Of a DNA stretch of 64,000 nucleotides, positions 9,926 to 18,834 are shown one piece after another. Numbering within the stretch: position 1 is the stretch's first letter; each line of letters opens with the position of its first letter. The stretch comes from Vreelandella subglaciescola (GTDB lineage Bacteria; Pseudomonadota; Gammaproteobacteria; Pseudomonadales; Halomonadaceae): NCBI RefSeq assembly GCF_900142895.1, contig NZ_LT670847.1, positions 1,364,001 to 1,428,000 of the forward strand, read 5' to 3'. Below the pieces are notes generated by a model. The model saw nothing but the letters and a program-made list of their open reading frames with translations, searched no databases and had not been told where the DNA came from. A program made the position numbers and the translations under genes.

Positions 9926-10734
9926 AAAGGCAGCACCTGCAGATAGAAAAGGGCAAACACCGGCACCGCAGCGGTCAGGCTGTCGATGCGGTCAAGGACG
10001 CCGCCGTGGCCGGGCAGCAGCGCGCTGGAATCTTTCACCTGGCGATGGCGCTTGAGCATGCTTTCCAGCAAATCGCCCAGCACTGATACCAAGGTGACGC
10101 CGACCGTCACTGCCAACAGCAGTGTCGTGGCCAGCAGGCCCAGCGACTGCCACACGGCAAACCCCAGCGACAGCAGCGCCGTGGCGGCCATGCCGCCGAA
10201 TACGCCTTCCCAGGACTTTCCCGGGCTGACGCCGGGGGCCAGCTTGCGCCGGCCAAAGGCGCGGCCGGCAAAATACGCGCCGATATCCGCCGCCCACACC
10301 AGCAGCAGCACAAACAGCAGCCAGACTCCGCCCGGCGCGCTGGCCCGCAGGGCATTAAAGCCGACCCAGCAAGGCACCAGCACGCAAAGCCCCATGCCCA
10401 GCCGCCGCGGCGTAGAGCCCCACTGCGTGCAGCCCGCGGGGTAGCGCGACACCCAGTAGAGATTAAGCGCCCAGCCCAGCGCACCCAGCCATAGCGGCCA
10501 GACCGCCTGCGCGGCGCCTGTTAGCCACAGCGCCAGCATGACCGCGGCCAGGCCGGCGACGATCAGCCCGCGCCGGCGTGAATCGAGCACGCCCGCCAGA
10601 TTGGTCCACTCCCAGCCGCCCAGCAGCACGATGGCGGCGGCAAACAGCGCAAAAGCGCCGCCTTCAAGGCCAAACAGCCCGGCCAGCACCAGCGGTGCCA
10701 GCCAGGCGGCCGTAATAATCCGCTGTTTAAGCAC
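9922..10734 (-). CDS. cdsA: Phosphatidate cytidylyltransferase
   Basis: Membrane enzyme making CDP-diacylglycerol from phosphatidate and CTP, the branch point for all phospholipids. The 270 residues form about seven to eight hydrophobic helices. The full family signature lies near the C terminus ([20 protein letters not shown], then GVLDRIDSL). The start is GTG, overlapping the uppS stop within GTGCTTAA, an 8-bp overlap that implies translational coupling. It is also coupled at its 3' end to dxr by ATGA. Confidence 0.96.
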   Translation of the reverse strand: MLKQRIITAAWLAPLVLAGLFGLEGGAFALFAAAIVLLGGWEWTNLAGVLDSRRRGLIVAGLAAVMLALWLTGAAQAVWPLWLGALGWALNLYWVSRYPAGCTQWGSTPRRLGMGLCVLVPCWVGFNALRASAPGGVWLLFVLLLVWAADIGAYFAGRAFGRRKLAPGVSPGKSWEGVFGGMAATALLSLGFAVWQSLGLLATTLLLAVTVGVTLVSVLGDLLESMLKRHRQVKDSSALLPGHGGVLDRIDSLTAAVPVFALFYLQVLPL

Positions 10735-11554
10735 CCTGGGCCTCGATCATCTGCTCGTGGGTCATGCCGAAGCGACGCTTGCGCCCGGCGAAATCGTCAA
10801 GGGCAGCGTCCATCGCCTCGGCGCCAAAGTCCGGCCATAGCAACGTAGAGAAATACAGCTCGGCGTAGGCCAGCTGCCAAAGCATAAAGTTGGACAGACG
10901 CTGCTCGCCGCTGGTGCGAATGCACAGGTCGACCGGCGGCACCTGGCTTTGCGCCATGGTGTGATCCAGCCGCTCGGCGGTCACCTCGGCAGGGGTAAGC
11001 TCCCCCGCCGCCACCTGCTCGGCCAGCCGCCGCGCCGCGCAGGCGATATCCCACTTGCCGCCGTAGTTGGCGGCGATCACCAGGTGCATCCCGGTATTAT
11101 CCCCGGTCAGCGTTTCGGCGCGCTGGATGTGCTGCTGGATCGCGTGCGAAAACGCCTCGCGATCGCCCAGAATGGTCAGGCGCACGTTGCGCTCGTGGAG
11201 CTTTTTGACTTCGCGTTTGAGCGCCATCAGGAAAAGCTCCATCAGCGCGTGGACCTCTGCCGCCGGCCGTTTCCAGTTTTCGCTGGAAAAGGCAAACAGG
11301 CTCAGCGTGCCCACGCCGCGTTCGGCGGCGCGCTTGATCACCGCACGCACCGACTCGACGCCGGCACGGTGGCCGCGAACGCCGGAGAGCCCACGCTTTT
11401 TGGCCCAGCGGTTATTGCCATCCATGATGATGGCAACGTGCGCGGGCACGCACGCAGCCCCCTGCGCGGATGAGTGCGACAATGGCGTACCTGCTTCAAC
11501 GCAGGGCTCGCCGGCGCTTGTCGGCCGTGTTTCAGGAAGCTGCGGTGGCGTCAT
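10727..11554 (-). CDS. uppS: Undecaprenyl diphosphate synthase
   Basis: Cis-prenyltransferase that adds eight isopentenyl units to farnesyl diphosphate, producing the C55 carrier for peptidoglycan and O-antigen. The catalytic motif HVAIIMDGNNRWAKKRG starts near residue 39, and the later FAFSSENWKRP and CIRTSGEQRLSNFMLWQLAY segments are typical. The 275-residue frame therefore carries about 38 low-complexity N-terminal residues not needed for the fold. The annotated ATG has only a weak ribosome site, so a later start cannot be excluded. Confidence 0.95.
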   Translation of the reverse strand: MTPPQLPETRPTSAGEPCVEAGTPLSHSSAQGAACVPAHVAIIMDGNNRWAKKRGLSGVRGHRAGVESVRAVIKRAAERGVGTLSLFAFSSENWKRPAAEVHALMELFLMALKREVKKLHERNVRLTILGDREAFSHAIQQHIQRAETLTGDNTGMHLVIAANYGGKWDIACAARRLAEQVAAGELTPAEVTAERLDHTMAQSQVPPVDLCIRTSGEQRLSNFMLWQLAYAELYFSTLLWPDFGAEAMDAALDDFAGRKRRFGMTHEQMIEAQGA

Positions 11555-11596
11555 GGCGTCTCGGATCCGGGATCATTCATAAAATACGGCGCGCGG

Positions 11597-11625
11597 CCTC
11601 ACGCAAAGCACTGCCTTCCGTGAGG
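11597..11625. repeat. Hairpin between frr and uppS
   Basis: A 7-bp stem, CCTCACG (11597-11603) against CGTGAGG (11119 bases into this block, at 11619-11625), with a 15-base loop. No T tract follows on the minus strand, so it is not a classical terminator. It lies in the 92-bp frr-uppS gap and may be an mRNA processing or stability element. Confidence 0.35.
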
Positions 11626-11646
11626 GAACGTCGGGAGTCCCGTACG

Positions 11647-12204
11647 TTATACTTTCAGCAGGTCGTCTTCCTTGGAAGACAGTGCCTTGTCGATTTCGGC
11701 AATGTGCTTGTCGGTCAGCTTCTGGATGCCTTCCTCGCCCTGGCGCTGTTCGTCCTCGCTGATCTCCTTGTCCTTGAGCAGCGACTTGAAGTCACCGTTG
11801 GCATCGCGGCGCACGTTGCGCACGGCTACCCGGGCGTTTTCGGCTTCGCTGCGCGCCTGCTTGATGTAGCCCTTGCGCGTTTCTTCGGTCAGCATCGGCA
11901 TGGGCACACGAATCACGTTGCCGGCACTGGCCGGGTTGAGGCCCAGATCAGAGGTCATGATGGCCTTCTCGATCTTTTGCACCATGCTGCCTTCCCAGGG
12001 GCTGATAGACAGCGTACGCGCGTCTTCCACGTTGACCGAGGCCACCTGGTTCAACGGCACCTGACCGCCGTAATAGTCAACGGTCACCGCGTCCAGAATG
12101 CTGGGGTGCGCGCGCCCGGTACGAATTTTTTTGAAGTTCGTGTGCAGCGCATCGACGCTTTTATGCATGCGGTTGCCGGCATCTTTCTGGATATCTTCGA
12201 TCAC
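11647..12204 (-). CDS. frr: Ribosome recycling factor
   Basis: Splits post-termination ribosomes together with EF-G. The 185-residue protein has the family's normal length and signature segments ([38 protein letters not shown] and the acidic C-terminal helix). The start codon is GTG at 12202-12204, preceded by GAGGG. The frame aligns with the standard N terminus ([20 protein letters not shown]). It lies 17 bp after pyrH in the rpsB-tsf-pyrH-frr cluster. Confidence 0.97.
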   Translation of the reverse strand: MIEDIQKDAGNRMHKSVDALHTNFKKIRTGRAHPSILDAVTVDYYGGQVPLNQVASVNVEDARTLSISPWEGSMVQKIEKAIMTSDLGLNPASAGNVIRVPMPMLTEETRKGYIKQARSEAENARVAVRNVRRDANGDFKSLLKDKEISEDEQRQGEEGIQKLTDKHIAEIDKALSSKEDDLLKV

Positions 12205-12221
12205 GTTGTTACCCTCACGTT

Positions 12222-13007
12222 TTAGCCTTTGTTTATCAGCGTGCCTTCCTTGCCCCCGACCACCAGGTTCAACAGGGCACCAGGCTTGTTCATGTCAAAT
12301 ACCCGCACCGGCATATTATGGTCACGTACCAGGCAAATAGCGGTCAAATCCATGACGCCGAGCTTCTGATCCAGTGCATCATCGTAACTTAGCTGATCGT
12401 ACTTCACCGCGTCAGCGTGCTTTACCGGATCCTTGTTGTAAACGCCATCCACCTTGGTGGCCTTGATCACCACGTCAACGTCCACTTCGATACCGCGCAG
12501 ACAAGCGGCAGAATCAGTGGTGAAAAACGGATTGCCGGTCCCCGCGGAGAACAGCACCACGTCGCCGGAGGTCAGGTAGCGGATCGCCGAACGGCGGTCG
12601 TAGTGTTCGACCACGCCGCTCATCTGAATCGCTGACATCACCCGCGAGCGGATGTTCGAGCGCTCAAGCGCGTCGCGCATGGCCAGCGCGTTCATGACCG
12701 TTGCCAGCATGCCCATATGGTCGCCGGTGACGCGGTCCATGCCGGCTTCGTTGAGCGCGGCGCCGCGAAACAGGTTGCCGCCGCCGATTACCAGCCCCAC
12801 CTGCACGCCGATACCTACCAGCTGGCCGATTTCCAGCGCCATGCGATCAAGCACTTTGGGATCGATACCAAACTCGTGCTCTCCCATCAGCGCCTCGCCC
12901 GACAGCTTGAGCAGAATACGCTTATAGTTCGATTTGGAACCATTCGGCTTCGAACTTACGGCTGCCAAGGCAGCGGGCGTCTGGGGTTCGTTCGTTTCAG
13001 TGGGCAT
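12222..13007 (-). CDS. pyrH: UMP kinase
   Basis: Amino-acid-kinase-fold enzyme phosphorylating UMP to UDP; in bacteria it is hexameric, GTP-activated and UTP-inhibited. The core begins [20 protein letters not shown], and [12 protein letters not shown] and [16 protein letters not shown] are recognisable. About 27 Asn/Ser/Pro-rich residues precede the core, longer than E. coli PyrH. The start I use has a strong AGGAGA site 7-8 bases upstream, so the extension appears genuine. It follows tsf across a terminator-like hairpin and precedes frr. Confidence 0.96.
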   Translation of the reverse strand: MPTETNEPQTPAALAAVSSKPNGSKSNYKRILLKLSGEALMGEHEFGIDPKVLDRMALEIGQLVGIGVQVGLVIGGGNLFRGAALNEAGMDRVTGDHMGMLATVMNALAMRDALERSNIRSRVMSAIQMSGVVEHYDRRSAIRYLTSGDVVLFSAGTGNPFFTTDSAACLRGIEVDVDVVIKATKVDGVYNKDPVKHADAVKYDQLSYDDALDQKLGVMDLTAICLVRDHNMPVRVFDMNKPGALLNLVVGGKEGTLINKG

Positions 13008-13045
13008 GGCATCTCTCCTGCAGCAGACCTAAACAGCGGATAGGC

Positions 13046-13068
13046 AAAAACTCCCGACGAGCGGGGAG
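13046..13068 (-). terminator. Rho-independent terminator or attenuator after tsf
   Basis: On the minus strand CTCCC, 8-base loop, GGGAG is followed directly by TTTTT. It lies between tsf and pyrH and would reduce read-through from the abundant rpsB-tsf transcript into pyrH-frr. The stem is short (5 bp), so partial termination is likely. Confidence 0.55.
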
Positions 13069-13080
13069 CGGATACGCGAA

Positions 13081-13102
13081 GGCGTGCGCCAATGCGCACG
13101 CC
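13081..13102. repeat. Perfect 9-bp inverted repeat downstream of tsf
   Basis: GGCGTGCGC, CAAT loop, GCGCACGCC, without a following T tract. It precedes the terminator at 13046-13068 on the tsf mRNA and may stabilise its 3' end. Confidence 0.5.
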
Positions 13103-13124
13103 CCACGCAGTGAAACCTCTGACC

Positions 13125-13994
13125 TTAGCTACGGCCAGCCTGTTCCATGACTTCCTTGGCAAAGTCGACTTCTTCGACTTCAATGCCTTCGCCCACTTCA
13201 AAGCGGGTAAAGCTGGTGACTTCACCGCCGGCGGCCTTGACGTACTCGGCCACGCTTTGATCAGGGTTCTTGACGAACGGCTGCTCGGTCAGGCTGTTTT
13301 CCGCCAGGTATTTCTTCAGCCGGCCCTGAACCATTTTTTCGGCGATGTTTTCCGGCTTGCCGGCCATATCCGGCTGGGCCAGAATAATCGCTTTTTCCTG
13401 GTCCAGCTCTTCCTGCGGCATGTCGTCCGGACGTGCAACGCTCGGATTGATCGCCGCGACGTGCATGGCGACGTCTTTGGCCGCTTCAGAAGTACCGCCG
13501 TTGAGCACGGTCAACACGCCGATACGACCGCCGTGTACGTACTCGCCTACGGTGTTGCCTGCGCCGGCATCGATCACGACGGCACGACGTACGCTGATGT
13601 TCTCGCCGATTTTCTGCACCAACCGCTCGCGGGTGGTTTCCAGCTCACCGTCCATGACCGCGGCCACGTCTTCGCTTTTCGCCGCGAAAAAGGCGTCAAC
13701 GATGGTGCTGGTAAACGCGGTGAAGTTGTCATCGCGGGCAACAAAATCGGTTTCGGAATTGATTTCGACCATAACGCCGTAGCTGCCGTCATCGGCAACG
13801 CGGGTTACAACGGCGCCTTCGGCGGCGGTGCGGTCGGCTTTCTTCGCGGCTTTTAGGCCGGAGTTCTTGCGCAGGTTCTCGATCGCGACTTCGATATCGC
13901 CGTCGGTTTCAGTGAGTGCTTTTTTACACTCCATCATGCCAAGACCGGTACGCTCGCGCAGTTCCTTAACCTGAGAGGCGCTGATAGCTGCCAT
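13125..13994 (-). CDS. tsf: Elongation factor Ts
   Basis: Guanine nucleotide exchange factor that regenerates EF-Tu-GTP. The 289 residues contain the N-terminal UBA-like domain with [18 protein letters not shown], the invariant [10 protein letters not shown] segment that contacts EF-Tu, and two core subdomains. The ATG has a GAGGTGA site. It is preceded by a strong terminator-like hairpin separating it from rpsB and followed by another before pyrH, so dosage of the four cluster genes is probably stepped down by attenuation. Confidence 0.98.
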   Translation of the reverse strand: MAAISASQVKELRERTGLGMMECKKALTETDGDIEVAIENLRKNSGLKAAKKADRTAAEGAVVTRVADDGSYGVMVEINSETDFVARDDNFTAFTSTIVDAFFAAKSEDVAAVMDGELETTRERLVQKIGENISVRRAVVIDAGAGNTVGEYVHGGRIGVLTVLNGGTSEAAKDVAMHVAAINPSVARPDDMPQEELDQEKAIILAQPDMAGKPENIAEKMVQGRLKKYLAENSLTEQPFVKNPDQSVAEYVKAAGGEVTSFTRFEVGEGIEVEEVDFAKEVMEQAGRS

Positions 13995-14038
13995 GGAAAT
14001 TCACCTCGAATAAGTCTAGCTGAATGATGAAAAGCGGG

Positions 14039-14061
14039 AAAAAAGGGGGCCAGGCCCCCTT
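14039..14061 (-). terminator. Strong hairpin with T6 tract between rpsB and tsf
   Basis: On the minus strand AAGGGGGC, a 3-base loop and GCCCCCTT run into six T residues. It sits in the 100-bp rpsB-tsf gap. An intercistronic partial terminator at this place is known in E. coli; here it should likewise let some polymerase through to tsf, unless tsf has its own promoter. Confidence 0.75.
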
Positions 14062-14094
14062 GGACAATGCGGCACGCAAGGCCGCTTCGCCATC

Positions 14095-14847
14095 TTACTC
14101 GGCAGCAGCAGCGCTGTTGTCAGCGGCGGGCGCGTCGTCGGCGGCTTCAACGAGCTCGTCCGGCGTGCCTTCTTTGGCGCTGGCGCAGGCATCGGCGATC
14201 GCCTTGACGTAGATCTGGATCGCGCGGATGGAGTCATCGTTACCCGGGATCACGTAGTCAACGCCGTCGGGGTTGGAGTTGGTGTCCACCACGCCGATAA
14301 CCGGAATGCCCAGCTTGTTGGCTTCGTTGATGGCAAGACGCTCGTGATCAACGTCAACCACAAACAGCGCGTCCGGCAGGCCGCCCATGGCCTTGATACC
14401 GCCAATGGAACGCTCGAGCTTTTCCTGCTCGCGGGTGGCCGTCAGCACTTCTTTCTTGACCAGCTTTTCGAAGGTACCGTCTTCACGCATCGCTTCCAGA
14501 TCGCGCAGACGCTTGATCGACTGGCGGATCGTTTTGAAGTTGGTCAGCATGCCGCCGAGCCAGCGATGGTTAACGAACGGCTGACCCACGCGGTTCGCTT
14601 CTTCCTTGATAATCTTGCTGGCGCTGCGCTTGGTGCCCACAAACAGAATCTTGTTGTTGGCCGCAGACATTTTCTCAACCACGTCGATCGCTTCGTTCAG
14701 CGCCGGCAGCGTGTGCTCAAGGTTGATGATGTGAATCTTGTTGCGCGCGCCAAAGATGTACTGACTCATCTTCGGGTTCCAGTACTTGGTCTGGTGGCCG
14801 AAGTGGGCGCCCGCTTTGAGCAGGTCACGCATATTGACATGTGCCAT
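14095..14847 (-). CDS. rpsB: 30S ribosomal protein S2
   Basis: Component of the small-subunit body-head junction, needed with S1 for mRNA binding. The 250-residue protein starts [20 protein letters not shown] and contains [31 protein letters not shown] and [19 protein letters not shown], all typical. I use the ATG at 14845-14847 (AGGAG site 8 bases upstream); an open frame extends 27 residues further but is not conserved. The C-terminal Ala/Asp/Glu-rich tail is acidic. It is first gene of the block and divergent from map. Confidence 0.98.
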   Translation of the reverse strand: MAHVNMRDLLKAGAHFGHQTKYWNPKMSQYIFGARNKIHIINLEHTLPALNEAIDVVEKMSAANNKILFVGTKRSASKIIKEEANRVGQPFVNHRWLGGMLTNFKTIRQSIKRLRDLEAMREDGTFEKLVKKEVLTATREQEKLERSIGGIKAMGGLPDALFVVDVDHERLAINEANKLGIPVIGVVDTNSNPDGVDYVIPGNDDSIRAIQIYVKAIADACASAKEGTPDELVEAADDAPAADNSAAAAE

Positions 14848-15242
14848 GGTAAAACTCCTGAAACTCGGGTTAGGCCTCCACGCACCCCATGGATCCGACC
14901 AGTGACGCCGTGTGGCGTTCAAAGGCACCCGGGACCATGTGCCGGTGCATGTGTGTTTTCAAGGCTTGCAGTTGGTAATGCAACGTGCCGCCAATGGCAC
15001 GCTACGGGTACGATTTCCTGACGCCGTGCGGCGACCGGTCAGGGCGCAACAAGGGCATCAAGCCCTCGGCGGGTCTAGCACCAGACGCGACGGACGATTG
15101 CAGGAAAGCGCGCGGCTTTATACCATAGTTCCTTACCAAGATGAAGTCGCGGCGCTTTTTACCCGCACAGGTTACACACAGAAGGTGCCCGTACCGCCTG
15201 CGGCTCGTGTCATTTTTTCACCTCCAACGCCATCGAGTGTCC
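14848..15242. other. Intergenic region between divergent rpsB and map
   Basis: This 395-base region has no gene I can support. It holds a likely rpsB promoter near 15117-15145 and hence an rpsB leader of roughly 260 bases. That leader contains the near-identical 15-mers TGACGCCGTGTGGCG (14903-14917) and TGACGCCGTGCGGCG (15019-15033), plus a GACCGGTC palindrome just after the second. A structured S2-binding leader is known upstream of rpsB in many gammaproteobacteria. I could not confirm its consensus here. No clear promoter for map was found. Confidence 0.5.
15117..15145 (-). promoter_or_regulatory. Likely sigma-70 promoter of rpsB
   Basis: Minus-strand TTCATC (15140-15145), 17-bp spacer, TATAAA (15117-15122). 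The -10 is close to consensus, the -35 is weak. Transcription would start near 15110, leaving a long leader before the rpsB ATG. Confidence 0.5.
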
Positions 15243-16034
15243 ATGAACGTTCCGATTAAAACGCCCGCCGAAATTGACCTGATGCGCGAAGCCGGCCGCC
15301 AGGCTGCCAGCGTGATCGAGATGATTACCCCCCACGTCAAGGCGGGCATCAGCACCGGTGAAATCGACCGCTTGTGCCACGCATACATTGTTGACGAGCT
15401 CGGCTCCACGCCGGCGCCGCTCAACTATCACGGCTTTCCCAAAGCCTCGTGCACATCGATCAACCACGTGGTCTGCCACGGCATTCCCGATGACGCCAAG
15501 ACGCTCAAAAAAGGCGACATCATGAACCTCGACATCACCGTCAAAACCGCTGACGGCTACCACGGGGATTCCAGCGTGATGTTCATCGTCGGCGAGACGA
15601 TCCAGGGCGAGCGGCTGAGCCGCGTGACCCAGGAGTGCCTGTATAAAAGCATCGAGGCCATCAAGCCCGGCGTACGCCTGTCGGACCTGGCGCGGGTGAT
15701 CCAGCAGCACGCCGAAGCCAACGGCTACTCGGTGGTGCGCGATTTTTGCGGCCACGGCATCGGTGCCGGCTTTCACGAGGAACCGCAGTTTCTGCATTAC
15801 GACGGCTACGCGCCCGAAGCCGACATCACTCTGGCCGCGGGCATGTGTTTTACCATCGAGCCGATGATCAACGTGGGCAGTTACAAAACCAAGGTGCTAC
15901 GCGACGGCTGGACGGCGGTGACCAAGGATCGCAGCCTCTCGGCCCAGTGGGAGCACACCCTGCTGGTCACCGATAGCGGCGTGGAAGTGCTGACCGCGCG
16001 CGGTGATGAAGACCTGAGCTTCCTTACCCGCTGA
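15243..16034 (+). CDS. map: Methionine aminopeptidase, type I
   Basis: Removes the N-terminal methionine from nascent proteins. The 263-residue enzyme shows the five metal ligands in their usual contexts: the two Asp in MNLDITVKTADGYHGDSS, His in CGHGIGAGFHEEP, Glu in TIEPMIN and Glu in WEHTLLVT. I start at the ATG giving MNVPIKTPAEIDLMREAG; upstream in-frame residues are not conserved. It is divergent from rpsB, as in E. coli, and its TGA shares one base with the glnD ATG (TGATG). Confidence 0.97.
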   Translation: MNVPIKTPAEIDLMREAGRQAASVIEMITPHVKAGISTGEIDRLCHAYIVDELGSTPAPLNYHGFPKASCTSINHVVCHGIPDDAKTLKKGDIMNLDITVKTADGYHGDSSVMFIVGETIQGERLSRVTQECLYKSIEAIKPGVRLSDLARVIQQHAEANGYSVVRDFCGHGIGAGFHEEPQFLHYDGYAPEADITLAAGMCFTIEPMINVGSYKTKVLRDGWTAVTKDRSLSAQWEHTLLVTDSGVEVLTARGDEDLSFLTR

Positions 16035-18709
16035 TGCTTCTTCACCACTACCGGTACGTGCCGGACACCTCGCTGCTGGATCTCGATGCCTTTCGCGCCG
16101 AGCTTGCCGGCTCACGCTCGCCGATCGCGCCGTTCAAGGGCGCGCTGGAAACGCTGCAGGCGCGGCTGGACGCGCGCTTTCGTGCAGGCGCGGATATCCG
16201 CGACTTGGTGCGCGGGCGCGCCTGGCACCTCGACCGGCTGCTGGCGATTGCCTGGGAGCAGCACGCCTGGCCGGATGACGGCGTCGCCCTGCTGGCGGTG
16301 GGCGGCTTTGGTCGCGGCGAACTGCATCCGTATTCGGATATCGACCTGTTACTGCTGCTCGAGCACGACGACGACACGCCCTACCGCGAGCCCCTCATGG
16401 CCTTTGTCACCTTTCTCTGGGACATCGGCCTGGAAATCGGCCACAGCGTGCGTTCGCTGAATGACTGCGAGCGCGAGGCGGCGGCCGACGTCACGGTGAT
16501 GACCAACCTGCTGGAGACGCGCCTGATCGCCGGCCCCGAGCGGCTGCGGGAGTCCATGCGCGAACGGCTGGACGAGACGCGCCTGTGGCCGGCCGACCGG
16601 TTTTTTGCCGCCAAGTGGGAAGAGCAGATCACCCGCCACCAGCGCTACAACAATTCCGAATACCACCTTGAGCCCAACATCAAGAGTTCGCCGGGCGGGC
16701 TGCGCGATATCCAGATGATCGGCTGGGTCGCCAAGCGCCATTTCGGCACCGAAAAATACGCCGACATCGTCGCCAATGGCTTCATGAACGACGCCGAGCT
16801 GCGCATCCTGAGCCAGGGCCAGGCGTTTCTATGGCAGGTGCGCTACGCCCTGCACATGCTGGCCGGGCGCGCCGAAGACCGCCTGCTGTTTGATCACCAG
16901 CGCAGCATTGCCGAGCTTTTCGGCTTCAAGGACACCGCCGAGCGCCTCGCGGTCGAACAGTTCATGAAGCGCTACTACCGCCACGTAACCGCGCTGGCCG
17001 GCCTGAACGACATGCTCTTGCAGCACTTTGACGAAGTCATCCTGCGCGGCGAGCAGTCATTGGCCACCGTTGAACTCAACGAACGCTTTGAAACCAAGGG
17101 CGGCTATATTCAGGCGCGCTCGCGCAGCCTGTTCCGGGAGCATCCTGAAGCGCTGCTGGAACTTTTCCTGCTCATGGCCGAGCATCCCGAGATCGAAGGC
17201 GTACGCGCCGACACCATCCGCCTGATCCGCGATCACCGCCACCAGATCGACGATCACTACCGCGATGACCCGCTGCACCAGCGGCTGTTCATGGCGCTTT
17301 TGCGCTCGCCGGGCAACGTGCCGCGCCAGCTGCGGCGGATGAATCGCTACGGCATTCTCGGCAAGTACCTGCCCGAGTTTGGCCGCGCCGTGGGGCTGAT
17401 GCAGCACGACCTGTTCCACATCTACACCGTGGATGCGCACACGCTAAAACTCCTCAAGCTGCTGCACGGCTTTCGCAAGCCCGATGCCCGGAACGACTTT
17501 GCCGTTGCCGCCACGCTGATGCCCAAGCTGCCCAAGCTCGACGTGCTGTGGATCGTGGGCCTGTTTCACGATGTCGGCAAAGGCCGCGGCGGCGACCACT
17601 CGATCATCGGCGCCCGGGACGTAGAGCAGTTTTGCCACAGCCACCGGCTTTCCAATCACGATACCAAGCTGGCCAGCTGGCTGATCGAGCATCACCTGCT
17701 GATGTCGATGACCGCGCAGAAACGCGACACCACTGATCCCGAGGTGATCCGCGACTTCGCCCTGACGGTGCAAAACGAAACCCGTCTGGACTACCTCTAC
17801 GTGCTCACGGTGGCCGACATCAACGCCACCAACCCCACGCTGTGGAACGGCTGGCGGGCAACGCTCCTGCGCCAGCTGCACGCCGAAACCAAGCGCGCGC
17901 TGCGCCGCGGCCTGCAAAATCCGCCCGACCGCGACGACTGGGTGCGCGAAACCCGCGACGAGGCGCGCTCGCTGCTGCAGGCCGCCGGCGTCAACGCCGA
18001 CCAGATCGACCCGCTGTGGGATTCGCTCGGCGAAGACTATTTTTTGCAGTATGCGCCCAGCGAAATCGTCTGGCAGACCCAAGGCATTCTCGCGCACCAC
18101 GACCCCCACCTGCCGCTGGTGATGATCAGCGCACCGACCGACGACATGGCCGAAGGCGGCACTCAGGTGTTTATCCACACCCGCTCGGTCGACGACCTGT
18201 TCGCCGCCACCGCCGCGGCCATGGAACAGCTCGGGCTGTCGATTCACGATGCGCGCATCGCCACCTCGCGCAATGACTGGACGCTGAATACCTTTATCGT
18301 GCTGGACAATCAGCATCAGGCGATCCGCGACGCCGACCGCATCGAAGAGATGCGCCGCCATCTGGTCGAAGAGCTGGATGATCCCGACGATTACCCGCGC
18401 ATCGTCAGCCGCCATACGCCGCGCAAGCTCAAGCACTTCAAGGTGCCCACCACCGTGCTGATCGAACAGGATCCCGGCAACGAGCGCACCCTGCTGGAGC
18501 TGACCGCGCCCGACCGCCCCGGCCTGCTGGCCCGGGTGGGGCGGATTTTCATGGAGCAGGACATCGCGCTGTCTGCCGCCAAGATCGCGACCTTGGGCGA
18601 ACGCGTGGAAGACGTGTTCTTCATTACCACCAAAGCCGGCGAGCCGCTGACCGACCCCGGGCGCCAGGCCAGCCTGCGCGAACGGCTGATCGAGGTACTG
18701 GGCGTATAA
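16034..18709 (+). CDS. glnD: PII uridylyltransferase / uridylyl-removing enzyme
   Basis: Bifunctional nitrogen sensor that uridylylates PII proteins when glutamine is low and deuridylylates them when it is high. The 891 residues show the nucleotidyltransferase motif GGFGRGELHPYSDIDLL (about 90-106), the HD hydrolase site LFHDVGKGRGGDHS (HD near 512) and two C-terminal ACT domains starting near 711 and 819 (the second with LLELTAPDRPGLLARVG) that bind glutamine. All catalytic motifs are intact, so both activities are expected. Translation is coupled to map through TGATG. Confidence 0.98.
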   Translation: MLLHHYRYVPDTSLLDLDAFRAELAGSRSPIAPFKGALETLQARLDARFRAGADIRDLVRGRAWHLDRLLAIAWEQHAWPDDGVALLAVGGFGRGELHPYSDIDLLLLLEHDDDTPYREPLMAFVTFLWDIGLEIGHSVRSLNDCEREAAADVTVMTNLLETRLIAGPERLRESMRERLDETRLWPADRFFAAKWEEQITRHQRYNNSEYHLEPNIKSSPGGLRDIQMIGWVAKRHFGTEKYADIVANGFMNDAELRILSQGQAFLWQVRYALHMLAGRAEDRLLFDHQRSIAELFGFKDTAERLAVEQFMKRYYRHVTALAGLNDMLLQHFDEVILRGEQSLATVELNERFETKGGYIQARSRSLFREHPEALLELFLLMAEHPEIEGVRADTIRLIRDHRHQIDDHYRDDPLHQRLFMALLRSPGNVPRQLRRMNRYGILGKYLPEFGRAVGLMQHDLFHIYTVDAHTLKLLKLLHGFRKPDARNDFAVAATLMPKLPKLDVLWIVGLFHDVGKGRGGDHSIIGARDVEQFCHSHRLSNHDTKLASWLIEHHLLMSMTAQKRDTTDPEVIRDFALTVQNETRLDYLYVLTVADINATNPTLWNGWRATLLRQLHAETKRALRRGLQNPPDRDDWVRETRDEARSLLQAAGVNADQIDPLWDSLGEDYFLQYAPSEIVWQTQGILAHHDPHLPLVMISAPTDDMAEGGTQVFIHTRSVDDLFAATAAAMEQLGLSIHDARIATSRNDWTLNTFIVLDNQHQAIRDADRIEEMRRHLVEELDDPDDYPRIVSRHTPRKLKHFKVPTTVLIEQDPGNERTLLELTAPDRPGLLARVGRIFMEQDIALSAAKIATLGERVEDVFFITTKAGEPLTDPGRQASLRERLIEVLGV

Positions 18710-18729
18710 ACGCGCGTTTAACGGTGGAT

Positions 18730-18758
18730 TTGAGCCAACCCGGGGGCTTGCCTATAAT
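18730..18758 (+). promoter_or_regulatory. Sigma-70 promoter upstream of dapC
   Basis: TTGAGC (18730-18735), 17-bp spacer, perfect TATAAT (18753-18758). Start expected near 18765, giving a leader of about 70 bases for the dapC-arsC-dapD-dapE run. It lies in the 125-bp gap after glnD and is one of the best promoter matches in the window. Confidence 0.75.
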
Positions 18759-18790
18759 CAGCGGCCTGCCCCTGACCAACGATCCCACAA

Positions 18791-18823
18791 CGGCCCTAAA
18801 ACGGCCCTAAAACGGCCCTAAAA
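18791..18823 (+). repeat. Three tandem copies of an 11-bp unit in the dapC leader
   Basis: CGGCCCTAAAA is repeated three times without mismatch, ending 11 bases before the dapC ATG. It occupies the place where a ribosome binding site would be expected and none is visible. Confidence 0.9.
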
Positions 18824-18834
18824 CGAAAAATATC

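Noticed and set aside
17444..18436. Minus-strand open frame of 330 codons opposite glnD
   Set aside because: Lies inside glnD, whose domains are continuous; Val/Gly/Ala/Arg-rich shadow translation.
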